A model generated the notes under the pieces. The model made no database searches. It saw only the letters and a list, made by a program, of their open reading frames with translations, and had not been told where the DNA came from. From Candida dubliniensis CD36 (taxonomy: Eukaryota; Ascomycota; Pichiomycetes; Serinales; Debaryomycetaceae), in contig NC_012866.1 in assembly GCF_000026945.1 (NCBI RefSeq), positions 372,001-436,000 of the forward strand: DNA of 64,000 nt, written 5' to 3'. Made by a program: the position numbers and the translations under genes. Positions within the stretch are counted from its first letter, which is position 1. The number at the start of each line of letters is the position of its first letter. Positions 9,310 through 19,695 of the stretch are shown here, piece by piece.

Positions 9310-9317
9310 TGACGTCA
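9310..9317. promoter_or_regulatory. CRE/ATF-type palindrome TGACGTCA
   Basis: This is an exact 8-bp consensus for ATF/CREB bZIP factors (Sko1/Aca1 class in yeasts). It lies about 630 bp upstream of the ISU1 start and 1.7 kb upstream of the HER1-like start. It is a sequence match only. Confidence 0.35.
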
Positions 9318-10700
9318 AACATAATTACATAAGCAGTCTTGATTGGTTTATATTGCAAAGACACTCAACACACATATAGGGTAATTTGATGGCAGCTTTT
9401 TGTTATTGAGATAACAATTGCAATTGTTTAATACTTGACGTGTCTGCCATACTTTTGCATACTTTGGGTGCAAAATTGAAAACATTCTCTGGTGATAAAG
9501 GATGTATGTGAACTTTGTCGGTTGTCTCTCTTATCATAAATGGTGTTGATTAGTTGAACCTAACTACTCGATAAGCAAAAATTTAGATAAGCAACAGAGA
9601 TATTATTTCACTTTTGATTGTAAATGTATTTATCAAGTTCCTCCCATAAGCAACGTGGGGAAATACTGGGATATATCACAACAATAACATCGATATCTAC
9701 CTGTAAGATTACAATGTGAACCAGCTAAACAAAGCTAACAATATTCTCTGGAAATCAGTAGTATATCAAGATTATACAATTCTAGAAGTATGGCATTGTA
9801 TAGTGTATATACAACCAATAACCAATGAAGTAACACGGTTATTTTCTTGCAATTTAATAGGCCAACTCAAATTTGGATCTCCCCGCCGCCGCCTGTCTTT
9901 TTTTTTCTTTTTTTTTTTTTTTGGTCAGTAGTAGTTGTTGTTGTTATTGGAAGTACTGTAGTTGTTGTTTGTACTTTACACGTACTGGTTTCCCCTCATT
10001 CTATTATCTGATTATTCTGCCTTTTTTAACTGCATACAAAGAGGGGAGGGGAAGAAGAAGAAAGAGAAAAGGGGGGGGAATCTGATTTCTTCGTTGCCTC
10101 CGTGTAGTGCAGAGAGAAATATATGTCAATCTTATCATTCTACTACATTACCACGGGGTCAATTTCTGGGTGGAAATAATAATGTGCGGAGTTTGAGGTC
10201 CTAATTGCCTGGGAGGAATGGCATCAACACAGGTGATAATGGGTGTCTGGCTACAGAATAATATGGATAAGAACAATAGAAAAATGTAGCGAGGGAAGTA
10301 GGATAACAAGGGCAAGGATGATTAACTTTTTATTTGTACCACTTTATTTTTGGAAAGACTATTGGAGAAGGAATAGCTTAATAAAAGAAAGTATACACTT
10401 TAGTAATTGGAGAACAATAGAAATGAATATACTTTTATAGTAACTGGGTCGAGGTGAACCTCACTTCAATGTTGGCAGCATAGTACATTAACATCCTCAT
10501 CTTGAATGAAACAAGGATAATAAGAATGAATATATTACTCAATACTATGTTGTTGTTGTATTTGTTGTATTCGTTCTGGTCATCGCCATGGTGATTTCAT
10601 ATTTAGTTTCAATTTAGTGTCCATCGTAATTCTCTCCTTCCCTGGTAAATGCTCTCTCTTGTTGTTACTTCAATAATGGTCTCCTTTTTTTTTCTCTCTT

Positions 10701-10724
10701 ATTGTTGTTGTTGTTGTTGTTGTT
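10701..10724. repeat. Trinucleotide (GTT)n microsatellite
   Basis: About seven copies of GTT/TTG lie in the intergenic region upstream of the HER1-like gene. The tract is pure enough to vary in length between strains. Confidence 0.7.
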
Positions 10725-11006
10725 GGTGATTGTTCCCCAATTAAAATTCCGATAATCCTTGAACAATACAAAATCATCATCAAGAATTTTAGAAATCACT
10801 CCATAAATTTATATTGTGTTTTAAATTGAACTTCCCTCTACTAATTTTTTATATATACATAATTTTTTTTTTTGTTTCTTGATTTTATTTTATTTTTTTT
10901 TTTTTTAATTCTTGTTTATTTTCTTATCATATTTTGACAGATAATACTTGAAACTACTTAATTCTAAACCCACTTGGTGATATTTTTCGAAAATTTTACA
11001 ATATCA

Positions 11007-14000
11007 ATGTCCAATAAACTGCCACCACTTGGTTCTACAGCAACTAACGACGAGAAACTACCTATAGACGAAGTTTCATCGATACCAAAAAATAAATTGC
11101 CCTTACCCAATTCCAATGAAGAATTCGCAACAGGTGTATCTAATGGAGATGTTGATTGGCTATTTCGAGGTAAATCAAAAAAATTGGGGAAAAAGATGGC
11201 TAATAACAATGTCCATAAGGATGAACGAAAGCATAGTCATGGTAACATCAAAAACTCGGAAAATACCATACCTAAATCTAATGAGACTAAGCACGAGTCT
11301 AACGGAGTGAAATCAGAAACCAAAGAAACGAAAGCGGAAAAGTCTACAGAGCGTACAACAACTGAGAACTCAACTGTTAAAGTTCCTAGCAATGGACAAA
11401 CCTCAAATGTAACTCCACGTCAACCAAGTCCCAAACAAACCTCTTCTGGATCAACAAATGCAAACGATATACCACCAATTTCTCCGAAACAACCAGAAAA
11501 GGCATCAAAGTTAAATAAACTTAAAATTGGTCGGTCAAGATCCTCTTCCGCATCAACAGTCATGCCTTCCACTACTACGGCTTCACCTGCCAGTAACCCC
11601 GTGGATCCTAAAAATCAACCGAAAAGACGGAGCAGTAGCTTTAATTTTGTTACACCTTCATTGACTAGTGATTTGGCATATGACGATCCTGCGTTGGTAT
11701 CTCAATTATCAAGTAATTCAAATTCCCAGAACCCGTCTTCACCGAACGTTTCTCGAACAAATAGCAAAAAGGGTGGGTTATTCAGTTCACTTTCATCAAA
11801 ATTTAGATCTAGTACTGCTTCATCTAAACAATCTCAATCACATTCAACGTCCACGCCATCAACTACTATGACAAATGGCGGTGCTGGTAGTAGCTCTTCG
11901 GCTGGTACAGGATCAGTTCCTGCAAAATCATCCCATCTTTCCCCCAAATTTAATCCGTCACTTGTGGGTCCAGTGTCGAAACATAATCGAGAGGTTGAGG
12001 ATTTGGTATCTCTTACCAATACTTTGCCTGCTGGAAGCGGAATACCAATTAAGCGTAAATCATCAATACCTGGTAATTCGATTTTCAAAGATTCGTTTCT
12101 TGATGATGCAAGTTCTTCGCCTTCATCTTCATTGAACTCCGATGGAGGGCTTAAGTTTTTTAGAAGACGTTCATCCGTAGCGTCTACACCATCTACACAT
12201 GCATCATCGCCTCGAGTGATTCTAAACAAAAACCCCAATAGGAGAAAAGTACCCATTGAAGAAATATCTGAAGTCCGATTGCGTCGAGTTACCTTTTCTG
12301 TTGATAAACTCGAACATGATCCGCAACAACAGATTCCGTCAAGAAGACCTAAACGAGGCAATGTTTTAATTCCTCAGGATATCAATGCTCCACCTCCACG
12401 ATTATGTCTAGGAATTTCAGTTAATGAACCAAATAATAAAGATGACGGTAAATCACACAACCATTCTAAATATAGTGATCATGAAATTGCATTAGCTGAA
12501 GATTCCCAACGCCGAGCAATTGTTGAAGCAGAAAAGCATGCACAAGAAGCCCATCGACAGGCCAAAAAGATTGCTCAAGAAGTTGCTGGATATAGATCAC
12601 ATAGATTCATATCCATCAAAGAAGGAGGTGGTAATTCTAACACCAATAATGACAATGATGAAGATGATGACGTTGAAGAAGCTGTTGATAAGAAATTGGC
12701 AAACGATGTTTTTGTGGATGGACCATTACATGTCCACGAGCAACATTTTGAAGAAGAAATCGAAAGCAAGACGGGTGAAAAGACAATTTCATTGGAAACA
12801 ATCTATACGAGATGCTGTCATTTACGAGAAATTTTGCCAATTCCAGCAACATTAAAACAATTGAAAAATAAAACGGCACCGTTGGAAGTGTTAAAAATGC
12901 TTAACCCTAAACCAACTTTGATCGATGTGTTATCTTTTTCTGATTTTATTGCCATTACACCCATCAATACTGTCATTTTTGATAATGTGACTATGACAAC
13001 AGAGATGTTGAAAAACTTTCTTGGATCATTGACATATAATAAACAGTTGGAAAAGTTGTCGTTAAGAAACGTTTGCATTGATGAGTTGGGATGGAAATAT
13101 TTGTGTGAATTTTTGGCAACAAATAAAACAGTTAAGAAATTGGATATCTCTCAACAAAGAATCAAACCAGATACTCCAGACACCAGTATTCGTGGCAATA
13201 TGAACTGGGATTTGTTTATTCGATCATTAATTTTACGTGGTGGGATAGAAGAATTGGTAATCAATGGTTGTAAACTATCTGATGCAATATTTGACAAGTT
13301 GATTAACCAGGCGGTTAAAAAATCCACCTATCGGTTAGGTATTGCGGGAATTGATTTGAATGTCAAAAAATCGGAAATGGTCACATCATGGTTAACTGAT
13401 GGCAATTCCCAATGTGTTGGTGTTGATATAGCATTTAATGATTTGAGCAAGGGACAATTGCGTCCATTTATTAATGCGTTTAACACTGGAAAAGTTGACA
13501 ATTTGGTGTTTTTCTCATTGAATTCGACGAATTTGCTGAATATTGAAGAGACTTCTGAATTGATAAAGTCGTTGATTAATGTTAAAACATTACGATTTTT
13601 AGATTTAAGTTCAATACCGGATATTTTCCCGAAAATAATTACCCATTTGGATAAATACTTGCCCAGATATCCCAATCTTCGAAGAATACATTTTGATCTT
13701 AACGAATTAACATCACAAGCCATGGGGTCTTTGGCTGGGTGTTTACTGAAAATGCCCCAATTAGTCCATGTTTCATTATTGGGCAACAGAAACTTGTCAA
13801 CTACTTCAGCAGCCACCTTGTATGGAGCAGTCAAACAATCCAAGACTTTATTCGCTCTCGATTTGGATTATGATTTAATACCTGATCAATTATCGCAACG
13901 TATTGCCTTTTATTTGATGAGAAACTTGGAGTACACTTTAAAGCCGTCCCATACCAACACTATGGAAAGCAATCCAGAAAAACCAGAAGATTTGATGTAT

Positions 14001-15122
14001 GATGGGTCGTTATTGATGGAAACAGCTGAAAAATTATTAGTGGAAATAGAAAAAGGTAAAAAAGAGGATATCAAAATGCAAAGAATTATATCTGATTCGG
14101 TATTGGAAAGAACAAGGGCAATTCGAAAGGATATTCATAAAAACATTGATACGCTATTTGAACAAAGAAATTCTGGTAAATTGTCATTTGAAGGTAAAGA
14201 GAATTTAGTTCGATTTTGTTTATTAGATTCGTCTTTGGAAAAATTAGTTACTATGGTTGAAGAACATGCCAATGGACTATTATTAACACCAACGGCATCG
14301 ACAGACGATTTAAGAAGCAGGGCCATGTCACCATCAGTTACAGTGGATACAATTCATGAAAGTGCCAATGAGTTGATTACTGCTGGTCCAATTTTATCAC
14401 CTCATGTCAATAGGAAAGCAGAACAAAGCTCGTATTTCCCCATACTTACCAACAATGATAATTTGACCCCTCATCAAGTTGTTGTTGAATCAAATGATGA
14501 AGGTAGAGATGTTCCGATAGATAAATTAACTGGGAGACCAGTTTTGATTCGATCAATTAGTCAAACTTCGATGCATGCAAAAGAGCAAGAAATTGAAGAA
14601 GGGGAATTTCATAAATTTGGATTCTTCATACAACAAAAAGAGAGCCAGAAACAACAACAGCAACAACACGCGCACCATCAGCATCAGCATCAGCACCAGC
14701 ACCATACCCAACAGATCCAGCTGCAGAACCAACTGCCACTGCCACAACAAGGAAAATATGAAGATTTACCGATATTAAATACATTGCCTTCAGGACCAGA
14801 GTTGAGAGATGCGATAATGGCAGCGAAGGGAGTAGCAACTGTTACTGAATTGATTGATAGAATTAACAATCATCGTGTTAAAATTGATGCACCATCGCAA
14901 AAAGACCATCACGAATTGAACAAATCCAATACTAATACTGCAGTTGAGGACGAAGTTGAAGTTTCTGATAATGCTTCGATAGATTCTACCAATGGTGAAG
15001 ATTTACATCAACTTGGTAGTAATGGGCATAATAGTAGTAATGTGGTTGATCCTATGGTTAGTGAGGTCTATGACAAGTTGTTGAACGATGCTGAAAGAGT
15101 CAGACTGAATAGAGATATATAA
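11007..15122 (+). CDS. HER1/GIP3-type protein, putative PP1 (Glc7)-associated, with leucine-rich region
   Basis: The protein has 1371 aa from the first ATG; the frame is open back to 10974 only from a TTG. The first 600 residues are disordered and rich in Ser/Thr/Lys/Asn with RRSSS-type basophilic kinase sites. They contain R427-V-T-F430, a canonical RVxF docking motif for protein phosphatase 1. Residues about 660-980 carry irregular leucine-rich repeats (LEKLSLRNVCIDELG, VKKLDISQQ and others). A Gln/His tract lies at about 1209-1244. S. cerevisiae Gip3 binds Glc7 and its paralogue Her1 lies beside ISU2 and MCP1; here the gene lies beside ISU1 and MCP1, which supports the assignment. Its biochemical role is little known. 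Confidence 0.7.
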   Translation: MSNKLPPLGSTATNDEKLPIDEVSSIPKNKLPLPNSNEEFATGVSNGDVDWLFRGKSKKLGKKMANNNVHKDERKHSHGNIKNSENTIPKSNETKHESNGVKSETKETKAEKSTERTTTENSTVKVPSNGQTSNVTPRQPSPKQTSSGSTNANDIPPISPKQPEKASKLNKLKIGRSRSSSASTVMPSTTTASPASNPVDPKNQPKRRSSSFNFVTPSLTSDLAYDDPALVSQLSSNSNSQNPSSPNVSRTNSKKGGLFSSLSSKFRSSTASSKQSQSHSTSTPSTTMTNGGAGSSSSAGTGSVPAKSSHLSPKFNPSLVGPVSKHNREVEDLVSLTNTLPAGSGIPIKRKSSIPGNSIFKDSFLDDASSSPSSSLNSDGGLKFFRRRSSVASTPSTHASSPRVILNKNPNRRKVPIEEISEVRLRRVTFSVDKLEHDPQQQIPSRRPKRGNVLIPQDINAPPPRLCLGISVNEPNNKDDGKSHNHSKYSDHEIALAEDSQRRAIVEAEKHAQEAHRQAKKIAQEVAGYRSHRFISIKEGGGNSNTNNDNDEDDDVEEAVDKKLANDVFVDGPLHVHEQHFEEEIESKTGEKTISLETIYTRCCHLREILPIPATLKQLKNKTAPLEVLKMLNPKPTLIDVLSFSDFIAITPINTVIFDNVTMTTEMLKNFLGSLTYNKQLEKLSLRNVCIDELGWKYLCEFLATNKTVKKLDISQQRIKPDTPDTSIRGNMNWDLFIRSLILRGGIEELVINGCKLSDAIFDKLINQAVKKSTYRLGIAGIDLNVKKSEMVTSWLTDGNSQCVGVDIAFNDLSKGQLRPFINAFNTGKVDNLVFFSLNSTNLLNIEETSELIKSLINVKTLRFLDLSSIPDIFPKIITHLDKYLPRYPNLRRIHFDLNELTSQAMGSLAGCLLKMPQLVHVSLLGNRNLSTTSAATLYGAVKQSKTLFALDLDYDLIPDQLSQRIAFYLMRNLEYTLKPSHTNTMESNPEKPEDLMYDGSLLMETAEKLLVEIEKGKKEDIKMQRIISDSVLERTRAIRKDIHKNIDTLFEQRNSGKLSFEGKENLVRFCLLDSSLEKLVTMVEEHANGLLLTPTASTDDLRSRAMSPSVTVDTIHESANELITAGPILSPHVNRKAEQSSYFPILTNNDNLTPHQVVVESNDEGRDVPIDKLTGRPVLIRSISQTSMHAKEQEIEEGEFHKFGFFIQQKESQKQQQQQHAHHQHQHQHQHHTQQIQLQNQLPLPQQGKYEDLPILNTLPSGPELRDAIMAAKGVATVTELIDRINNHRVKIDAPSQKDHHELNKSNTNTAVEDEVEVSDNASIDSTNGEDLHQLGSNGHNSSNVVDPMVSEVYDKLLNDAERVRLNRDI

Positions 15123-15238
15123 ATAGAATAAGTAGGTGGGATAAAGAATAAAACAAATTATATTAAAAATAAAGAAGCACAAAAAGATATTACTTATCTA
15201 TACATACACTCTTTTGATATTTAGCACAATTTTATAAT

Positions 15239-16135
15239 TTATTCTTGTTGAGCTTTGAATTCAGCAATCTTCTTAGCAACTTTAGCTTTTCTTTCAGCAT
15301 TAGTCAATTTTTGTTGTCTGTATTTCTTAGATTCAGCCTTGTATTGTTCTTTGGTGAATTTCTTTTCAGTTGGTTTGAAAGCTGGGTCAGCTCTAATGGC
15401 TTCGTGAGCGTTAGCGTAGATTTCTTCAACATCTTCACTTTCAATTTCTTCTTCAATGTAGTTTTTGAAGATGGATTTGTATTTTTCTTCATCATCATCC
15501 AATAATTCTTCCATGTATTCAGCAACATGACCACCAAAGATGTATTTTCTCAATAATTCAGCATCCAATTCTTCAGCTTCGATATCCCAACCTGGGAATC
15601 TGTTTGGTGAGTGTGGAACGTACAAACCACCATCGGAAGCACCTTTCAAAACACCAAAGACTCTAGCACCAGTGGTGGTTCTTTGTAAACCAATGTCCAA
15701 AAAGACTTTGAATGGTCTTGGACCGTCTTCAACGGCTTCAGTCAATTCAAATTCACCTTCAACTTCTTCAACACCAGTGTAAGTTTCATCCAAACCTAAT
15801 TTTTGCAAAGCTCTTCTGGCAACTAATAAACCAACGGCATAAGCAGCAGACCAATTGGTCAAACCGTATTTGATACCGTATCTTGGTAATTCGTGGGCAT
15901 AAGCAGCAGTGAAAACAACATCACCAGTAATGTGGGCACTGACAATTTGGGCAATGATATCCTTGTTGGTGAATCTAACAACCAATCTGTATTTTGGTGA
16001 GTTGTATTTAGCCTTGTGTTGAGTGACTAATCTCTTTCTTTGGTAGTAGTCGGTTTTACCTTCTTGTCTTCTACGGAAAGGAGTTTGGAAACGGGAGTGG
16101 TAAGCAGAGGTTCTGAATTCTTTTTGCATAGGCAT
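15239..16135 (-). CDS. RPL5: 60S ribosomal protein L5 (uL18)
   Basis: The protein has 298 aa (S. cerevisiae 297). It matches eukaryotic L5 throughout: N-terminal YHSRFQTPFRRRQEGKTDYYQRKRLV, YNSPKYRLVVRFTNKDI, the ALQKLGLDETY segment, GGLYVPHSPNRFPG and a basic C-terminal end. L5 binds 5S rRNA and with L11 forms the 5S particle of the large subunit. No intron is present. The 3' end is convergent with the HER1-like gene, with 116 bp between stops. The leader side is A-rich (16200-16310) and contains an AAAAATTTT element resembling RRPE. Leu codons are dominated by TTG, as expected for a highly expressed gene. Confidence 0.97.
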   Translation of the reverse strand: MPMQKEFRTSAYHSRFQTPFRRRQEGKTDYYQRKRLVTQHKAKYNSPKYRLVVRFTNKDIIAQIVSAHITGDVVFTAAYAHELPRYGIKYGLTNWSAAYAVGLLVARRALQKLGLDETYTGVEEVEGEFELTEAVEDGPRPFKVFLDIGLQRTTTGARVFGVLKGASDGGLYVPHSPNRFPGWDIEAEELDAELLRKYIFGGHVAEYMEELLDDDEEKYKSIFKNYIEEEIESEDVEEIYANAHEAIRADPAFKPTEKKFTKEQYKAESKKYRQQKLTNAERKAKVAKKIAEFKAQQE

Positions 16136-16627
16136 GGTGTCTAGTTTGGTAATAAAATGGTACCTTGATTTGAAAGGAAAAAGAGGAAGGGAATAAATTG
16201 AAAAAAAAAAAAATTTGTGGAAGAAAAAATTTTAGTCCGCAAAGGATTGGTTAGAGTGGGTGATGAGAAAAACTAACAAACAAAGGAAATGAGGAAGAAA
16301 AAAAAAATTTCAGTTTGGTAATGGCACACGACAACTTTTAAAATTTAATACAGTATAGTTATGTGCAGGCTATCCGGGTAACTGTAAGAAGTGTGATAGG
16401 AAGGAGTTATTTGAAACCAGGAAATTGTATCCTAATTCTGGCAAGAATGGATAAAAATCCAGCTTCTTGATGGAACCTTTCTTGTGTATCTAAAAACAGC
16501 AAATAAATCTAGCATTAGACACGCACGTACGCATGGGAAGCCACGTACATGTAAATAAAACAAAAATCTTATTATTTTACAATATAAAAACTATAAATTC
16601 GTTATCATACACCCAACTCTGTTTTCT
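16136..16627. other. RPL5 promoter / PFK2 3' flank
   Basis: This lies between the tandem minus-strand genes PFK2 and RPL5. It has A runs near 16200 and 16300 and an AAAAATTTT element near 16225. No gene or RNA was recognised. Confidence 0.45.
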
Positions 16628-19468
16628 TTATGGCTTATCAAGTCTTGTTCGACCGACTAATTGATCAGCAATATCTCTAATAGAGTTCCAGTAAATGGTC
16701 TTTGGCATTCTTCTGCCTAATTCAGTTTCGAAATCAAACAAATGTCTGATAGAAGTGAATTTCAAACGGGAAGACTTAATACCTAATACAGCAGCTGTGT
16801 TTAAGATCTTCTTGTCATCAACAGGGAAATCCAATTCGTATCTGTATGGAGTCAAAACGTCACAGTGATCCTCAATGAATTGAACAGCTCTAATGGCAAA
16901 TCTATCACCTCTGCTTCTATCTATTGGTGAAGGCAATCCACCTTGTTGAACATGTCCTGGAATAGCGGTTTTGGTGTCAAAGTCTCCATGACATTCATCA
17001 TTGAATATGTCTGCCAATGTGTTTGGGGTTAGTACTTTAGATGCATTACTCGACTTGATGATCAATTTACCACTCTTTGTCATTCCTTGTTCCACAGCAA
17101 ATGCTTCTCTCAACGAATTGATGTCCATTTCCAACTGCTGTAATGAAATACCTTCTTCTGGAACGTAGGATGCTTGTGCCCCACTGATTAATGATGCAAA
17201 CGTGGCAATGTATCCAGAATTACCTCCTTGAACATCAATAATGAATGCGGTACCTCTGGTGGCTGATGCTGATTGTTTAACAATGTCACAATATTCCATT
17301 AATGAATTCAAACAAGTATCGGACCCTAAAGAATATTCGGTACCAGGAACATTATTCGAAATGGTGGCAGGGATTAAAACCATAGGAATTCTGAAAGATG
17401 GATACATAGCTCTTGATTTTTCCAATTGCTCTAAAGAAACAAATGCTTCAAAACCTCCAACAATAATTAACCCGTCAAACTGGTATTTTTCAAAATAATG
17501 GGCAATCATACCAATGTCAGTTTCTTCAGGGGTTTGTCTGTTGGTACCAATTTCTGATCCCCCAATACTATTCCATCCTTCAATGTCAATCCATTCAATC
17601 AGTTTAACTGATTCGTGTCTTGCTAAACCAGCAAACCCATTGTGAATAGCATATGGAGTGTGACCACGAGACATACAATAAGTAGCCATAGCATAAACAG
17701 CAGAATTCATACCACCAGCGGGAGCACCTATGTTAATAATGGCAATCTTCTTACGTTTTTCAAGAGGCAAAGTTGGTTTTTCGTGATTGGCAGTATTCAT
17801 GGCCATGAAATTAGCCAAATGTTCTTTGAATTCGTGATCTCTTAAAGACATTGCTTTTTCGAAATCCTTAGCTTCGATAGCTGAAGCCACGGATTTGGTG
17901 ATTCTGACAGCTTCAACCAATGGACGACGACAAATCTTATTTTCATCAATGGCGATCAATGGAGATGGAACATCGGGAGTTAATTCCAAAATGGCTTTAA
18001 CTGCTTCAACCCCTTGCAAAGTAGCTAAGGTCCTATCAAAAGCCACAGCAGTACCACCTCTTTGAACATGTCCCAACACGGTGATTCTGGTGTCCAAACC
18101 TAATCGGTCGACTAAAACATCTTTAACTTGATCAGATGTGATTGGTTTCAAATCAGAAGTAATAGCCCCTTCAGCAACAATAACAATGGTCTTTCTTTTA
18201 CCTTGAGCTCTATGTTTACCAACAATGTCGCACATTTGATCTTCCCAATCCTTTGAGGAAGCAGGTTTTTCTGGAATGAAAATATAATCAGCACTGGTAG
18301 CAATACCGGCCATCAAGGCTAACCAACCACAATGTCTACCCATGACTTCAACAACAAAGGCACGCGAATGGGAGTTGGCTGTGGCATCAATGTAATCAAT
18401 AGCACGACAAATTCTTTCTAATGCTGAGTAACCACCAATTGTTGCGTCAGTCATGGCCATATCATTATCAATGGAACCCACCATACCACAAATGTACAAG
18501 TGTTTGTGTCTCTCAAATTGTTCATTGGTGATTTCACCTTTATCTTTTAATTCTTGAATCAATGAAGGCCATTCGTGTCTGAATAAATCGGCACCGGTTA
18601 AAGACCCGTCACCACCACACACAATCAACCCATCGATTCCAGCATCAATCAAATTCTTACACCCTTTCAATCTACCCCAACGTTCCTTAAATTCCATACA
18701 TCTGGCAGTACCAATATTGGTACCCCCTTCAGCAAGGAAACCTCTGACGTCTTGCCAGTTCATTTCCTTAATGTATTCGGGGCCACCTTTGACTAAACCA
18801 GCGTAACCTTCTTGGACAGCAAAGGCCTTACTTCCATGGAAAATCGTGGCTCTAACAACGGCTCTAACGGCAGCATTCATACCTTGAGAATCCCCACCAG
18901 AAGTCATGACAGCGATATTTCTTCTCACGGCTTTAGTTTCTTCAATGTTTCTTGATTGGGAACCTGATTTTGACATCAAGTTGGAAACCAACCCTGGTTT
19001 TGGGTGGGATTTCTGTAATGGTGGAACAAGGGTTAATGGTTCATCACAAGCAGTAAACCCAATAATGTAGCCCAATGGGTCCACACAATAGACTTCATTA
19101 GGGTACAATTCATTAGGGGTGATTTGTAAAGTGTAATTAAATGTGGTTAAAGTTTCAATTAAAGCAACTAAATTTTCAACTTTCAAGACACTGGTGGTAT
19201 CTAACGATCTCCAATCAATAACATTTAATTTGGAAATAATCTCTGTTCTTCTATCACTGACTTGATCGAGAGATAATCCAGATTTGGAGTCTAATTTTAT
19301 CTTGACAATCATTTTATTGTCGTCGTTTGATAAATACGTCCAGTCATTTTGCTCTGAATGGACGGACAACCCAAGTATGTTGGTATAAAAATTGATTGCT
19401 TGATCTAATGTTTGCTTACTACCAGCAACCAATGAAAGTGTGGAAGTACCATTAACAATTGAAATCAT
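16628..19468 (-). CDS. PFK2: 6-phosphofructokinase beta subunit
   Basis: The protein has 946 aa (S. cerevisiae Pfk2 959). The N-terminal 170 residues form the glyoxalase-like extension typical of yeast PFKs. Two PFK halves follow. The first (about 190-560) has the ATP loop GGDSQGMNAAVR, CGGDGSLTG, the catalytic GSIDNDMAMTDATIG and the substrate motif EVMGRHCGW. The second (about 575-946) is the regulatory half (GAPAGGMNSA). This pattern fits the beta subunit of the hetero-octamer that phosphorylates fructose-6-phosphate, the main control step of glycolysis, allosterically set by ATP, AMP and fructose-2,6-bisphosphate. It is divergent from RVB2 across 1.6 kb with an E-box. Confidence 0.95.
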   Translation of the reverse strand: MISIVNGTSTLSLVAGSKQTLDQAINFYTNILGLSVHSEQNDWTYLSNDDNKMIVKIKLDSKSGLSLDQVSDRRTEIISKLNVIDWRSLDTTSVLKVENLVALIETLTTFNYTLQITPNELYPNEVYCVDPLGYIIGFTACDEPLTLVPPLQKSHPKPGLVSNLMSKSGSQSRNIEETKAVRRNIAVMTSGGDSQGMNAAVRAVVRATIFHGSKAFAVQEGYAGLVKGGPEYIKEMNWQDVRGFLAEGGTNIGTARCMEFKERWGRLKGCKNLIDAGIDGLIVCGGDGSLTGADLFRHEWPSLIQELKDKGEITNEQFERHKHLYICGMVGSIDNDMAMTDATIGGYSALERICRAIDYIDATANSHSRAFVVEVMGRHCGWLALMAGIATSADYIFIPEKPASSKDWEDQMCDIVGKHRAQGKRKTIVIVAEGAITSDLKPITSDQVKDVLVDRLGLDTRITVLGHVQRGGTAVAFDRTLATLQGVEAVKAILELTPDVPSPLIAIDENKICRRPLVEAVRITKSVASAIEAKDFEKAMSLRDHEFKEHLANFMAMNTANHEKPTLPLEKRKKIAIINIGAPAGGMNSAVYAMATYCMSRGHTPYAIHNGFAGLARHESVKLIEWIDIEGWNSIGGSEIGTNRQTPEETDIGMIAHYFEKYQFDGLIIVGGFEAFVSLEQLEKSRAMYPSFRIPMVLIPATISNNVPGTEYSLGSDTCLNSLMEYCDIVKQSASATRGTAFIIDVQGGNSGYIATFASLISGAQASYVPEEGISLQQLEMDINSLREAFAVEQGMTKSGKLIIKSSNASKVLTPNTLADIFNDECHGDFDTKTAIPGHVQQGGLPSPIDRSRGDRFAIRAVQFIEDHCDVLTPYRYELDFPVDDKKILNTAAVLGIKSSRLKFTSIRHLFDFETELGRRMPKTIYWNSIRDIADQLVGRTRLDKP

Positions 19469-19670
19469 AGTGATTGTTATTGGTATGAAGATTCAATTGT
19501 GGTAGATATATATATATAAATTCTTGTTTTAAAAAAAAAATAACTGGAGGAGGAGGAGGAGGGGGGATAAATCTCTTTTGTTTAAAAAGGAAAAAAAATT
19601 TTGGAAATTCAAAAAAAGGAAACGAAAAATTGAGTCAGCAAAGTTATAAAATGTGAATTGCAATATGTTA

Positions 19671-19695
19671 TATATATATATATGTGTGTGTGTGT
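19671..19695. repeat. (TA)n(TG)n dinucleotide microsatellite
   Basis: Alternating TA copies change directly into TG copies, about 200 bp upstream of the PFK2 start. It is a simple repeat, likely polymorphic. Confidence 0.7.

Larger units (their letters stand above)
8678..11006. other. Long divergent intergenic region, ISU1/HER1-like
   Basis: This 2.3 kb between two divergent genes is unusually long for this region. It has many T and A runs, a GTT/TTG repeat at about 10701-10724, a perfect TGACGTCA palindrome (9310-9317, listed) and a CCAAT box near ISU1. Several 60-90 codon frames between 9095 and 10440 are low-complexity or lack protein-like sequence. No tRNA or conserved RNA was recognised. 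A long regulatory region or an unannotated non-coding transcript are both possible. Confidence 0.4.

Noticed and set aside
9716..10440. Several 65-80 codon frames upstream of the HER1-like gene
   Set aside because: Low complexity from T, GTT and GA-rich DNA, mostly non-ATG starts, overlapping each other.
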